Positions 9,035-17,923 of a stretch of 64,000 nt of DNA are shown one piece after another. The position numbers and the translations under genes are program-made. Where the stretch lies: contig NZ_JBEWYP010000001.1 in assembly GCF_040566555.1 (NCBI RefSeq), positions 558,001-622,000 on the forward strand, in the 5' to 3' direction. The first letter of the stretch is position 1, and every line of letters starts with the position of its first letter. Under the pieces are notes generated by a model. The model had not been told where the DNA came from. It made no database searches and worked only from the letters and a program-made list of their open reading frames with translations. The DNA comes from Sediminicola sp040566555 (GTDB lineage Bacteria; Bacteroidota; Bacteroidia; Flavobacteriales; Flavobacteriaceae).

Positions 9035-10834
9035 TTAAGCGATTTTGAAACGCTTACGATCATTTTCAGTTAAATGTATTTTCCTTAAACGGATATGTTT
9101 TGGAGTTACCTCAACATATTCATCTTTCTGAATGTATTCCAAAGCTTCCTCCAATGAAAATTTAATGGCAGGAACAATTTTAGCCTTGTCGTCTGCTCCA
9201 GAAGAACGAACATTTGACAACTTCTTAGTTTTGGTGATATTGATTGTCATATCATCTCCTCTAGAGTTCTCTCCAATCACCTGACCTTCGTAGATATCTT
9301 CTCCCGGATCTACAAAAAACTTACCTCTATCCTGTAATTTATCAATAGAATAAGGAATAGATTTTCCTAATTCCATGGAAACCAAAGAACCATTTTGACG
9401 TTGTGGAATATCACCTTTCATCGGTTGGTATTCCAAGAATCTATGAGACATGATGGCTTCACCAGCAGTAGCGGTCAATAATTGGTTTCTCAAACCAATA
9501 ATACCTCTAGATGGAATTAAAAATTCGCAAACCATACGGCTTCCTTTAGCTTCCATACTTGTCATTTCACCTTTACGAATAGAAACCATTTCTACGGCCC
9601 TACCAGAAACTTCTTCTGGTAAATCGATAGTTAACTGCTCTATTGGCTCACATTTAACACCATCAATTTCTTTGATGATAACCTGTGGCTGCCCAATTTG
9701 CATTTCGTAACCTTCACGACGCATAGTTTCGATCAAAACAGATAAGTGCAATACACCTCTACCAAAAACCAAGAATTTATCAGCACTATCAGTAGCATTA
9801 ACACGTAGTGCTAAGTTTTTCTCAAGCTCACGCTCTAAACGATCCTTAATATGACGAGATGTTACAAATTTACCATCCTTACCAAAAAACGGACTATCGT
9901 TAATGGTGAACAACATACTCATTGTTGGTTCATCTATAGCAATTGTTTTTAAGCCTTCTGGATTTTCGATATCGGCAACTGTATCACCAATTTCAAATCC
10001 TTCTAAACCAACAATTGCACAGATATCACCTGTTATAACTTCTTGTACCTTTAATCTACCAAGACCTTCAAACGTATAAAGTTCTTTAATTTTTGTCTTT
10101 ACAATTTTACCGTCACGTTTCACCAAAGAAACTTGTTGTCCTTCTTTTAGGCTTCCTCTTAATAATCTACCAATTGCAATACGACCGGTAAAAGAAGAGA
10201 AATCCAAGGAAGTGATCAACATTTGAGTGTTTCCTTCTTTAGCTTCGAAAGTTGGAACATGCTCAATCACCATATCCAATAATGGCTCTATATTGTCTGT
10301 TTGGTTTTTCCAATCTTCGCTCATCCAGTTGTTCTTTGCAGAACCGTAAACGGTTGGAAAATCTAGCTGCCATTCTTCGGCACCCAATTCAAACATCAAA
10401 TCAAATACTTTTTCGTGTACTTCTTCCGGAGTACAGTTTTCTTTGTCAACTTTATTTATTACAACACATGGCTTCAAACCAAGATCTATTGCTTTTTGCA
10501 ATACAAAACGTGTTTGTGGCATAGGACCTTCAAAGGCATCTACCAATAACAATACCCCGTCGGCCATGTTCAAAACACGCTCAACCTCACCACCGAAATC
10601 GGCGTGACCAGGAGTATCAATAATATTAATTTTTGTTCCCTTATATACTACGGAAACGTTCTTAGAAGTAATAGTGATACCTCTTTCACGTTCCAAATCG
10701 TTGTTGTCCAAAATTAAATCACCAGTGTTCTGGTTCTCCCTGAACAATTGGCAGTGGTACATAATTTTATCCACTAACGTAGTCTTACCGTGGTCTACGT
10801 GGGCAATGATTGCAATGTTTTTTGTTGCTGACAT
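9035..10834 (-). CDS. typA: Translational GTPase TypA/BipA
   Basis: A 599-residue ribosome-binding GTPase of full family length. G1 is AHVDHGKTT (residues 11-19), the switch I region has RERGITI, G3 is DTPGHADFGGE, and G4 is NKVDKE. EF-G-like domains II, III and V follow, and the C-terminal BipA-specific domain (from about 490) ends in KHIRLRKIHLTENDRKR. TypA assists 50S assembly and translation under cold or other stress. The codon choice is more A/T-rich and restricted than in neighbouring genes, as expected for a highly expressed gene. The promoter TATCTTTG is at 10876-10883 on the minus strand. Confidence 0.97.
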   Translation of the reverse strand: MSATKNIAIIAHVDHGKTTLVDKIMYHCQLFRENQNTGDLILDNNDLERERGITITSKNVSVVYKGTKINIIDTPGHADFGGEVERVLNMADGVLLLVDAFEGPMPQTRFVLQKAIDLGLKPCVVINKVDKENCTPEEVHEKVFDLMFELGAEEWQLDFPTVYGSAKNNWMSEDWKNQTDNIEPLLDMVIEHVPTFEAKEGNTQMLITSLDFSSFTGRIAIGRLLRGSLKEGQQVSLVKRDGKIVKTKIKELYTFEGLGRLKVQEVITGDICAIVGLEGFEIGDTVADIENPEGLKTIAIDEPTMSMLFTINDSPFFGKDGKFVTSRHIKDRLERELEKNLALRVNATDSADKFLVFGRGVLHLSVLIETMRREGYEMQIGQPQVIIKEIDGVKCEPIEQLTIDLPEEVSGRAVEMVSIRKGEMTSMEAKGSRMVCEFLIPSRGIIGLRNQLLTATAGEAIMSHRFLEYQPMKGDIPQRQNGSLVSMELGKSIPYSIDKLQDRGKFFVDPGEDIYEGQVIGENSRGDDMTINITKTKKLSNVRSSGADDKAKIVPAIKFSLEEALEYIQKDEYVEVTPKHIRLRKIHLTENDRKRFKIA

Positions 10835-10875
10835 AACTATAATTTAAAAGCATTCTATGTTCCTGAATGCGCGCG

Positions 10876-10909
10876 CAAAGATACTCCTTTTTTTTAACCT
10901 TTCGACAAA
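10876..10909 (-). promoter_or_regulatory. typA promoter
   Basis: Minus-strand TATCTTTG (10883 to 10876) is a perfect TAnnTTTG -7 element with TTTTG about 22 bases upstream; the leader would be about 38 bases. Confidence 0.6.
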
Positions 10910-11001
10910 AGGATGATATTTCTTAATATATTGATTTTGAAGCAGTTTCACAAAGGACCTGCACCATTTATTTTTTGAATGAAGTAGAGTTTTAAACGCA
11001 T

Positions 11002-11040
11002 AAACCAAGGCCTATATAATGTATAAAGGCCTTGGTTTTA
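11002..11040. terminator. Terminator downstream of the DinB-fold gene
   Basis: Arms AAACCAAGGCC and GGCCTTGGTTT pair perfectly around an AT-rich loop. The minus-strand side ends the DinB-fold gene at 11067. Confidence 0.8.
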
Positions 11041-11066
11041 ATTACTCACGAATTTAGATTCGCAAC

Positions 11067-11555
11067 CTATTGTTGCTCATCTGCCGATGGACCATACGTA
11101 GCGGGTACCGACTGATCCAATAATCGGAGGCATACCCCTAACTGTGCCCTATGATGCGGCAATTGATTGAGCACCATACCCCTCAACACCTGATATTTTG
11201 GCATTTCCATCACCGTTTTACCCCCTTGGATCATTTTCCAATGCTTATCAAATTCACTATTGGGAACTTTCAGAGATTTTTTGGCCTCCTCGGCCGAGGA
11301 TTTCAGATTCTTTACCATTTCCTCCACACTTTCGTTAATGGGCGGCTTGTAATCATCCATGGACATTTCATCCTGTACCATGGTTCCTGTAACCCAACTG
11401 GGTATCTCAGCCAGGTGGCTTCCCAACTGTTTTAGCGACATTGATTTTGGATGGGGCCTCCATTCCAATTTATCTTTTGGGATACGCTTTAAGAATTTTT
11501 CCGTCAGCGCCACTTCATGTTCCAACTCTGCAATTAACATATCTTGTAATTCCAT
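11067..11555 (-). CDS. DinB superfamily protein
   Basis: A 162-residue four-helix-bundle protein of the DinB/YfiT fold. The pattern LKQLGSHLAEIPSW near residue 45 and LPHHRAQLGVCLR near residue 130 supplies the three metal-binding histidines expected for this superfamily. Members are metal-dependent and include thiol-transferases such as bacillithiol S-transferase and many proteins of unknown role, often stress induced. This gene is the only one left of 27 kb for which I found an operator of the kind described for the stress island (11612-11623), so it may belong to the same regulon. The exact reaction is unknown. Confidence 0.85.
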   Translation of the reverse strand: MELQDMLIAELEHEVALTEKFLKRIPKDKLEWRPHPKSMSLKQLGSHLAEIPSWVTGTMVQDEMSMDDYKPPINESVEEMVKNLKSSAEEAKKSLKVPNSEFDKHWKMIQGGKTVMEMPKYQVLRGMVLNQLPHHRAQLGVCLRLLDQSVPATYGPSADEQQ

Positions 11556-11580
11556 GATGATTTAGTTAATGGTTAATCCT

Positions 11581-11623
11581 TTAAGGTACGGAATATTAAT
11601 ATGCGCAAAAAAGACCTAGGTCA
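11581..11623 (-). promoter_or_regulatory. CRP-type operator and -7 element before the DinB-fold gene
   Basis: Palindrome GACCTAGGTC inside AGA-CCTAGG-TCA (11612-11623; one mismatch to TGA-N6-TCA). After 23 bases, minus-strand TACCTTAA (11588 to 11581) takes the -7 position. The ATG is about 22 bases past the inferred start of transcription. Confidence 0.5.
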
Positions 11624-11754
11624 GGTTACCATATGATTTAAGGGATTTTTATGAATTTAAAGGATTTGCTATTATTGTTATTTGATGAAGAAAAAGACTT
11701 GAGATTTGTGCTATGGGCTTTGAACCCCACATTATTTGCCCAATATAAACTTCA

Positions 11755-12321
11755 TTACCTCCCAACACACCATCGCTTTTCATTGATAATCCAGCCAATG
11801 CTCAGGTTCGCTACAGGAAGTATAGCCCCCTGAAATTGACCTGCATAAAAGGCTGCACCCACATCAATCGAAAAGTTGAATCCAGAATTGTAGCTACGTT
11901 GCAGTCCGGTGACCATGCCGGCATAACCAAAGGCACCTTGCACCAACTCACTGCTAATAGTTCGTGTGCCCGGGAAGAAAACAGCAACCGCAGGAGCTAT
12001 ATAATTGGCCGAGTTGCCATAAATTTGTCTCCTATTGCGTTGACGATTTTCAAAATTGTAATAATACCGGTATTGGCCTGCGATTGCAGGAAAAAAACCA
12101 ACCTCCTCATATACCTCAGGAAGTGCAGGATCCAAGGCAAACTGCATCCCTAGTTTAAAATCCAAAGTAGTGTTTGTTCCAAGCGCCATTTCATATTCCA
12201 ACCCTGGATTTACAATATTGATCTTTAGCTGTCTCAATTCACAATTTCTACCGAATTGGGCATTGGCTTGGCATACTAACATCAATACTAAAAACAAAGT
12301 CAACTTCCTTTTCCTGCTCAT
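11755..12321 (-). CDS. Exported outer-membrane-like hypothetical protein
   Basis: A 188-residue protein with a clean signal peptide (MSRKRKLTLFLVLMLVCQANA, cut after AQA/NAQ). The mature part alternates polar and aromatic/glycine residues (for example GQYRYYYNFENRQRN and FNFSIDVGAAFYAGQF), which suggests an eight-stranded-type beta barrel like small porin-fold proteins of Bacteroidota. I recognise no named family. It is transcribed away from kdsA, with which it shares an 85-base intergenic region. No operon partner downstream. Confidence 0.65.
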   Translation of the reverse strand: MSRKRKLTLFLVLMLVCQANAQFGRNCELRQLKINIVNPGLEYEMALGTNTTLDFKLGMQFALDPALPEVYEEVGFFPAIAGQYRYYYNFENRQRNRRQIYGNSANYIAPAVAVFFPGTRTISSELVQGAFGYAGMVTGLQRSYNSGFNFSIDVGAAFYAGQFQGAILPVANLSIGWIINEKRWCVGR

Positions 12322-12380
12322 TTATTACAAAAGTTTTGGACAATCGCACCCCCTATACAACAGCAAGTTGCTTAAAATAT

Positions 12381-12388
12381 TATCTTTG
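12381..12388 (+). promoter_or_regulatory. kdsA -7 element
   Basis: TATCTTTG is a perfect TAnnTTTG match, 18 bases before the kdsA ATG. No matching -33 TTG was found at the usual distance. Confidence 0.45.
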
Positions 12389-12406
12389 TCTTAAAAATAT
12401 CAGTGC

Positions 12407-13225
12407 ATGAATCTTTCCCTAATACCTCAAATAAAACATACAGACAGTAATAACTTTTTTCTTCTTTGTGGCCCTTGTGCCATTGAAGGGGAGGAAATGG
12501 CAATGCGGATTGCAGAAAAGGTAGTCTCCATTACCGATAAATTACAAATTCCATATGTGTTTAAAGGCAGTTTTAAGAAGGCCAACCGTAGTAGGGTTGA
12601 TAGTTTTACCGGTATAGGCGATGAAAAGGCATTAAAAATTCTTCGCAAAGTATCGGAAACCTTTCACGTGCCCACGGTGACAGATATCCATGAAATATCT
12701 GATGCCGCTATGGCAGCCGAGTATGTGGACGTACTGCAGATACCTGCTTTTTTGGTAAGGCAAACCGATTTGGTGGTTGCCGCTGCCGAGACAGGGAGGG
12801 TGGTGAACCTGAAAAAAGGGCAGTTTATGAGTCCGGAAAGCATGAAGCACGCGGTGATGAAAGTAGAGGAGTCCGGCAATGGGCAGGTTATGGTCACAGA
12901 CCGGGGCACAATGTTCGGATACCAGGATATGATCGTGGATTTTAGGGGCATCCCAACCATGAAGCAATATGCCCCAGTGGTCTTGGACGTTACCCATTCT
13001 TTACAGCAGCCCAACCAATCTTCGGGTGTTACAGGAGGGAGACCAGATATGATAGAAACCATTGCCAGGGCAGGGATCGTTACCGGGGCCGATGGTATTT
13101 TTATGGAAACCCATTTTGACCCGGCAAATGCCAAAAGTGATGGGGCGAATATGTTGCATTTGGACCATTTAGAGAAATTATTGACGAATTTAGTCGCTAT
13201 TCGAAAAACTATTAATAATTTGTAG
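12407..13225 (+). CDS. kdsA: 3-deoxy-8-phosphooctulonate synthase (Kdo-8-P synthase)
   Basis: A 272-residue TIM-barrel enzyme that condenses phosphoenolpyruvate with arabinose-5-phosphate to Kdo-8-phosphate, the precursor of the inner core sugar of lipopolysaccharide. Hallmarks seen: FKGSFKKANR (substrate loop), TDIHE, QIPAFLVRQTDL, NLKKGQF, TDRGTMFGY, DVTHSLQ and METH. The residue that is Asn in metal-independent E. coli KdsA is Cys here (LCGPCAIE), as in the Aquifex enzyme, so this is predicted to be the metal-dependent class. It is followed 48 bases later by an unrelated DUF3857 gene on the same strand. Confidence 0.95.
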   Translation: MNLSLIPQIKHTDSNNFFLLCGPCAIEGEEMAMRIAEKVVSITDKLQIPYVFKGSFKKANRSRVDSFTGIGDEKALKILRKVSETFHVPTVTDIHEISDAAMAAEYVDVLQIPAFLVRQTDLVVAAAETGRVVNLKKGQFMSPESMKHAVMKVEESGNGQVMVTDRGTMFGYQDMIVDFRGIPTMKQYAPVVLDVTHSLQQPNQSSGVTGGRPDMIETIARAGIVTGADGIFMETHFDPANAKSDGANMLHLDHLEKLLTNLVAIRKTINNL

Positions 13226-13272
13226 GCCAATACTCACGGCTCATTTTATAAGCCATTGGACCAAATTATTAC

Positions 13273-15231
13273 ATGACAAACAAGACCTTAGCTATTTGGG
13301 CTGCCCTTTTATTTTTTGGCTGCCTACATTCCCAATACAATGAATCCTTTGGTAATCTGTCAGAAGAAGAGGAATCTTTTACCGGCTTCACACAAGACAG
13401 TACCGCCAATGCAGTTGTGCTTTATGAAAAAGGGGGGAACTATTTTGAGACAATAGAACAAAGAATACAACTAGTCAAAAAATATCATGTTAAAATTAAG
13501 ATCTTAAAGGAGCAAGGGTTCTCTGAATCAAATATTTCTATCCCTCTTTACCATGGAGGGACTTTATCAGAAAATATTAAGTCCTTAAGAGCAATTACCC
13601 ATAACAACAAAATTAAGACGGGACTTTCCCAAACCAAAATCTACACTATTGACCATAATGAAAGTTGGTCTGAAAAAAAATTCACCTTCCCGAATGTTCA
13701 GATTGGAAGTATATTGGAATACGAATACACCATTGTTTCACCCTACATTTTCAACCTGAATGGGTGGACATTCCAGTCACATTTACCCAAAGTTTACAGT
13801 GAGTTTAATGCTAAAATACCTGGAAACTCTATTTATAATAGGACCTTGAAAGGCAATTTGGCATTAGAAACCAACAGTGCTTCCATTATAAAGAATTGTT
13901 TTTATGTAGAAGGTTATAACTCAAGCGCAGATTGTGAGGTTATAAAGTATGCCATGAAGGATATTCCCGCTTTCAAAGCTGATGAAGAATATATGCTTTC
14001 CAGTTCCAATTATATTTCCCGGATCAATTTTGAACTTTCGGAAATGTATAAAATGGACGGTACGCACGTTAAATATACCAAGACTTGGGATGATGTGGAC
14101 CGTGAATTTAAAAAAGATAAGGACATAGGAAGACAGCTTACAAAACAAGGATTTTTGGAAAAAAGAGTACCTGAGAACCTCCTGAAAGAAGGTGATGATC
14201 TTACTAAAGCTACCAATATATATAATTATATAAAAGATCATTACACTTGGAACGGCAGGTATGGTATTTACAATAACGTTAGAATAAGGGAGGCTTTTGA
14301 AGAGCGCAAGGGAAATGTAGGTGAAATTAATATTTCCCTGATCAACTTACTTAACGCCGCAAATATAGAATCGAACCTGATGTTGCTTTCCACTAGAGAA
14401 AATGGCCTCCCTACAAAAAGTCATCCCGTAATTACCGATTTCAATTACGTAGTAGCCAAAGTGCGTATTGGAGGGGAAGATTATCTACTTGATGCCACGG
14501 ATAAATTAAATCCATTTGGAATGTTGCCCTTTAGATGTCTTAATTATTATGGAAGGGTCATGGACTTTAACAACCAAAGTTATTGGTATGATATTAAGGA
14601 GGAAGAAAACAATAGTCATATTGTAAGGGTTCAACTAAACTTAGATTTTGACAATAACAAGGCTATAGGTGTTTTTGATGAAATAAATTTGGGTTATGAG
14701 GCAGTACGAAAAAGAAAAATACTGTCGGAAGTAAAGGAAGATGAATATTTGAATCAATTATCCAGCCCTAATTTTTCCATAATCTCGTATGATCAACAAA
14801 AGGAAAGAAGTGATGACAAAAAGACTACGGAACGATTCACTTTTGAACTGGAAAACCTTCTTGGTCCCGATGTTATTTCGCTCAACCCATTTTTAATCAA
14901 ATTTTTTAGTAAAAATCCCTTTTTAATGGAGGAACGGAAATATCCTATAGATTTTGGATATAAAAGAAGCTATAGCTACTTTATAAATATTAGTATCCCT
15001 GAGGAATATACAGTTTTAGAACTTCCTGAAAAAAAATTAATTGCCTTGACTTCGAACAATGGCACATTAAAATTTGATAGCACAAGATCACAAAATGGTA
15101 TCAGTCTTTATTTTAATTTATCTCTGGAAAAGGCCAATTATGAATCTAACGTTTATCCTGATTTAAAAGAATTGTTTAAGATCGTTACCACCATCCAGAA
15201 CAACTCCCTAATTGTCCTAAAAAAAGTATAG
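13273..15231 (+). CDS. DUF3857 protein with degenerate transglutaminase domain
   Basis: A 652-residue exported protein. A signal peptide (to about residue 20) is followed by a DUF3857 beta domain (about 50-240), a transglutaminase-like domain (about 290-430) and a C-terminal DUF3858-like region. In true transglutaminase folds the segment around residue 350 carries the nucleophilic Cys; here it reads KGNVGEINISL with Val in its place. The His position in FNYVVAK is Tyr, and only LDATD keeps its Asp. The protein is therefore probably non-catalytic and may act in protein-protein or glycan binding at the envelope. Such variants are frequent in flavobacteria. Confidence 0.8.
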   Translation: MTNKTLAIWAALLFFGCLHSQYNESFGNLSEEEESFTGFTQDSTANAVVLYEKGGNYFETIEQRIQLVKKYHVKIKILKEQGFSESNISIPLYHGGTLSENIKSLRAITHNNKIKTGLSQTKIYTIDHNESWSEKKFTFPNVQIGSILEYEYTIVSPYIFNLNGWTFQSHLPKVYSEFNAKIPGNSIYNRTLKGNLALETNSASIIKNCFYVEGYNSSADCEVIKYAMKDIPAFKADEEYMLSSSNYISRINFELSEMYKMDGTHVKYTKTWDDVDREFKKDKDIGRQLTKQGFLEKRVPENLLKEGDDLTKATNIYNYIKDHYTWNGRYGIYNNVRIREAFEERKGNVGEINISLINLLNAANIESNLMLLSTRENGLPTKSHPVITDFNYVVAKVRIGGEDYLLDATDKLNPFGMLPFRCLNYYGRVMDFNNQSYWYDIKEEENNSHIVRVQLNLDFDNNKAIGVFDEINLGYEAVRKRKILSEVKEDEYLNQLSSPNFSIISYDQQKERSDDKKTTERFTFELENLLGPDVISLNPFLIKFFSKNPFLMEERKYPIDFGYKRSYSYFINISIPEEYTVLELPEKKLIALTSNNGTLKFDSTRSQNGISLYFNLSLEKANYESNVYPDLKELFKIVTTIQNNSLIVLKKV

Positions 15232-15234
15232 ATC

Positions 15235-16440
15235 CTATTCCTTCCCATCCACGAAATCCTGCAAATAGGAATAACGTTCCGTCAGTTTTCCATTTTGGGT
15301 CATTCTAGCACGCAACAGGACCCCGTCGGCATCATCATTGAAAAAGGCTGGAATCACATTTTTTAAGAAAGCTTCCCCAAAACCAACGCTCGCATCCCTT
15401 GGCAATTCACAGGGAAGGTTATCCACGGCCATGACAGCTATGGCCTTCTCTTTTTTATAATCTACCTCTGTTTCCGACATCGGGTCATATCCATAGATAG
15501 GATCTGCAATGGTAGATGGTTTTATGGTAGTGGCAACGGGTCCGTCTATATCGCAACTGACATCGGCAACCACTTTAATTTTAAAGCTTGGGTCTTTCGC
15601 ATCTTCGCGAGTGTATAGATAAGGTGCCCCATCCCCGTAAAAGTGTCCGGCTATATAAAAATCTGTCACCTTGGCAAAACGCATAAAATTACTCTTGTAT
15701 GCTTCTGGATGGGCAAAAAAATCGGCTTTGTTTCCCCTTACCCCGTCCTTGCGTTTGTTGTATTCGGAGGCATCGATCTGGCAGTAGACCGGTTCTTCGA
15801 ACTCCTCTTCCAAATAGTCTTCAACGGTTACCTTTTTAAGACCCATGGCGTCCAACATTTCTTTGGCTCCATTGCCTACCCTTCCCCTACCGGTAAGCAA
15901 TATTTTAATATTGGGAAGGCTGATATTTTGCAATTCTACAATCAGTGCTTTCTGGTCCTCCAGATCTTCTGCCTTTGGCAGGTTGAAAAGGTCAAATTTT
16001 AGGCCATAGGCCCTAATCCCATTATAGGCTCCCACTATTCCGGCATAGCGCCCGAAAGCTACCAGGCGTTGGCCTTTGGCATTGGTGATGACCTCGTGAT
16101 CGAAAAGCTCAATGTTTTTATCTAATACAGTCTGTAACAAATCCCTGTTATAGGGTTGCTTTTTAATGGTGTGGGAGAAGAAAAAATACTTCTTATTGGA
16201 AATCAGGTCTTCCATAGGAACCTCTTTCACCCCTAGGAGCACATCGCATTCCTCCATTTTTGAAGCTACCTCGAACCCTTTGGTCGCGTACTCCTCATCC
16301 TTGAAGATCCTAATAGGCGATGGTTCAACAATAATAGTCGACTTGGGATAAATACTTCTTAATTTTACGCATGATTCTGGTGAAAGTACCACTCTCCTAT
16401 CGGGAGGATTTTTGCGTTCCCTGATGATTCCAAATTTCAT
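15235..16440 (-). CDS. NAD(P)-dependent oxidoreductase, saccharopine/alanine dehydrogenase type
   Basis: A 401-residue protein with an AlaDH/PNT-like N-terminal domain (MKFGIIRERKNPPDRRVVLSP) and a Rossmann-like stretch ILLTGRGRVGNGAKEML near residue 180. The segment VVADVSCDIDGPVATTIKPST and the later VDNLPCELPRDAS resemble fungal Lys1-type saccharopine dehydrogenases (lysine-forming). In bacteria such proteins are mostly uncharacterised; a role in lysine or alanine metabolism is possible but not shown. The gene lies tail to tail with the DUF3857 gene (3 bases apart), without room for a separate terminator. Confidence 0.75.
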   Translation of the reverse strand: MKFGIIRERKNPPDRRVVLSPESCVKLRSIYPKSTIIVEPSPIRIFKDEEYATKGFEVASKMEECDVLLGVKEVPMEDLISNKKYFFFSHTIKKQPYNRDLLQTVLDKNIELFDHEVITNAKGQRLVAFGRYAGIVGAYNGIRAYGLKFDLFNLPKAEDLEDQKALIVELQNISLPNIKILLTGRGRVGNGAKEMLDAMGLKKVTVEDYLEEEFEEPVYCQIDASEYNKRKDGVRGNKADFFAHPEAYKSNFMRFAKVTDFYIAGHFYGDGAPYLYTREDAKDPSFKIKVVADVSCDIDGPVATTIKPSTIADPIYGYDPMSETEVDYKKEKAIAVMAVDNLPCELPRDASVGFGEAFLKNVIPAFFNDDADGVLLRARMTQNGKLTERYSYLQDFVDGKE

Positions 16441-16540
16441 AGAAAAATACTATTTATAACTTTAGGAAGATGTTCGGTTGTAAATGTAACATATGACATG
16501 TTGACAAGCAAAACTTTTTTTGGAATACTTTTTGAAGTAC

Positions 16541-16663
16541 CTTTGGCGACCGCGTTAGGGATAGAAGCGGTATCTTTTTTGATTTACTCTCGACAGCGAT
16601 CGAGATGACATCAAAAAAATATAGCGGATAGCCCGACCCTTTTATGGGGAACGCCATAAAGAA
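16541..16663. ncRNA. Structured flavobacterial intergenic element (Flavo-1-like candidate)
   Basis: The segment begins TTGGCGACCGCGTTAGGGAT and ends with GCGGATAGCCCGACCC then GGGGAACGCC; the outer GCGTT/AACGC and GGCG/CGCC parts can pair. It also holds the small palindrome CTCGACAGCGATCGAGATGA. Similar GCGTTAGGGAT...AGCCCGACCC elements occur between genes in many flavobacteria; I believe this is the Flavo-1 RNA family, but that is from memory and unverified. It lies just upstream of tmRNA. Confidence 0.45.
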
Positions 16664-16707
16664 GTTCATTGATACATATAATACTGGGACACAGTTCCAA
16701 CTATTAT

Positions 16708-17103
16708 GGGGCCGACTGGTTTTGACAGCGAGACCAATTGGAATGTAAGCATGCCGAGCGCTGGGCTACAGCTCGTAAAACTCATTTTCCACACTTTTTA
16801 ATTGGCGAAAATAATTACGCTCTTGCCGCTTAATCCGAATCATAGTAGGATTTAGCCTCGTCCCTACAAGGTAGGGAAGCGAGATGTTTCTGGGAAGCCC
16901 TTGTTGACGGCGTCCCTTTCAGAAGCACCATCAAAGTCAACACAAGGGTAGTGAAGCTTCGGCACTGCCACCAAAACTTAAGAAGATAAGTGTGTATTAG
17001 GCTGTTTTTGGTCAGGTGCACATCGAAAATCAATCAAAAACTACGCATGTAGAAAGCATTGTAATTGCTTGTTTGGACGAGGGTTCGAATCCCTCCGGCT
17101 CCA
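16708..17103 (+). ncRNA. ssrA: Transfer-messenger RNA (tmRNA, ssrA)
   Basis: The 5' end GGGGCCG pairs with CGGCTCC at the 3' end (17096-17102) as the tRNA-like acceptor stem, followed by discriminator A; CCA is not encoded. The T arm GGGTTCGAATCCC is intact just before it. The tag frame at 16804-16833 reads GENNYALAA then TAA, the Bacteroidota-type proteolysis tag. tmRNA with SmpB rescues stalled ribosomes and marks the incomplete product for degradation. Length about 396 bases. A TATAATAC sequence lies about 30 bases upstream of the mature 5' end. Confidence 0.97.
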
Positions 17104-17110
17104 CTTCAAA

Positions 17111-17134
17111 AAACCACCTACGGGTGGTTTTTTT
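17111..17134 (+). terminator. tmRNA terminator
   Basis: AAACCACC and GGTGGTTT pair around TACG, followed by a T tract. Confidence 0.9.
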
Positions 17135-17135
17135 C

Positions 17136-17586
17136 GTTGCGCCTCCGGGATTCGAAGGCCAGCGCTACAGCTCGCTCCTTAGCTAAAATGGTCCACTGGA
17201 CCATTTCTTAACGCACGGCCGTCTCCGGCTCCACGATACTCAATATTTAAAATACGTTTTCGGGTGGTTTTTTTCGTTTAGTTCATGGCTTGTTATTGCT
17301 TTTTAAAGGTATTCATGAACCTCCTTCTGTCGGTTGCGCCTCCGGGATTCGAAGGCCAGCGCTACAGCTCGCTATGGAACCTGTCCTGAGCGCAGTCGAA
17401 TGGGCTAAAATGATCTACTGGACCATTTCTTAACGCACGGCCGTCTCCGGCTCCACAATACTCAATATTTAAAATACGTTTTCGGGTGGTTTTTTTCGTT
17501 GCGCCTCCGGGATTCGAAGGCCAGCGCTACAGCTCGCTCCTTAGCTAAAATGGTCCACTGGACCATTTCTTAACGCACGGCCGTCT
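17136..17586. repeat. Three-copy repeat carrying duplicates of the ssrA 3' end and terminator
   Basis: Copies begin at about 17136, 17334 and 17498 with GTTGCGCCTCCGGGATTCGA and continue through CAGCGCTACAGCTCGCT. Copies A and C, and in part B, then hold the palindrome AAATGGTCCA-C-TGGACCATTT. Copies A and B end in CTCCGGCTCCAC (17223-17234, 17445-17456), identical to the tmRNA 3' end at 17093-17104, then a copy of the terminator half CGGGTGGTTTTTTTCG (17261, 17483). Copy B carries an extra CCTGAGCGCAGTCGAA insert. Copy C breaks off after GTCTC. This looks like repeated duplication at an integration target. Confidence 0.8.
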
Positions 17587-17702
17587 CTCGTGCAATCTTT
17601 TATCATAAGAACTAGTATTTAATTTGATTGCGTTCCTCCTTATCCTGCTCTTTTTGGAACTTGCACGCCATTAAACATTCTAATTCTTTAAAACTCTCGA
17701 TT

Positions 17703-17855
17703 ATGTCCATACTCACTATTTTATTAAACATCTTTTTACCACCATTAGCCGTGTTTTTAAAACATGGGGTAGGTACAACCTTACTTATTAGCATTATTTT
17801 GACCATAATTGGATGGTTGCCAGGCGTCATACATGCCTTTATCGTAAACCAATAA
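17703..17855 (+). CDS. YqaE/Pmp3 family small membrane protein
   Basis: A 50-residue protein with two transmembrane helices, from ATG 17703. The pattern MSILTILLNIFLPPLAVFLK followed by a hydrophobic helix and GWLPGVIHAFIV matches the UPF0057 (Pmp3/YqaE) family: PPLxVFLxxG in the first half and the GxxPGxIHAxxV ending. Pmp3 proteins influence membrane potential and salt or cold tolerance in yeast and plants; in bacteria the role is not settled. A longer reading from 17628 is disfavoured because the added 25 residues are not part of the family. It lies immediately beyond the ssrA-derived repeats. Confidence 0.88.
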   Translation: MSILTILLNIFLPPLAVFLKHGVGTTLLISIILTIIGWLPGVIHAFIVNQ

Positions 17856-17890
17856 AAAATAAACCGCTATACAGTGGAACCATCTAGAAC

Positions 17891-17923
17891 ATTCCCCTTT
17901 ACATTATGTAGAAGGGGAATTTC
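17891..17923 (+). terminator. Hairpin after the YqaE gene
   Basis: ATTCCCCTT and AAGGGGAAT pair, with an inner ACAT/ATGT, then only a short TTT. A weak terminator or 3' stabilising hairpin. Confidence 0.5.

Noticed and set aside
17612..17830. Minus-strand frame over the YqaE gene
   Set aside because: The plus-strand frame matches a known family; the minus frame is its shadow.
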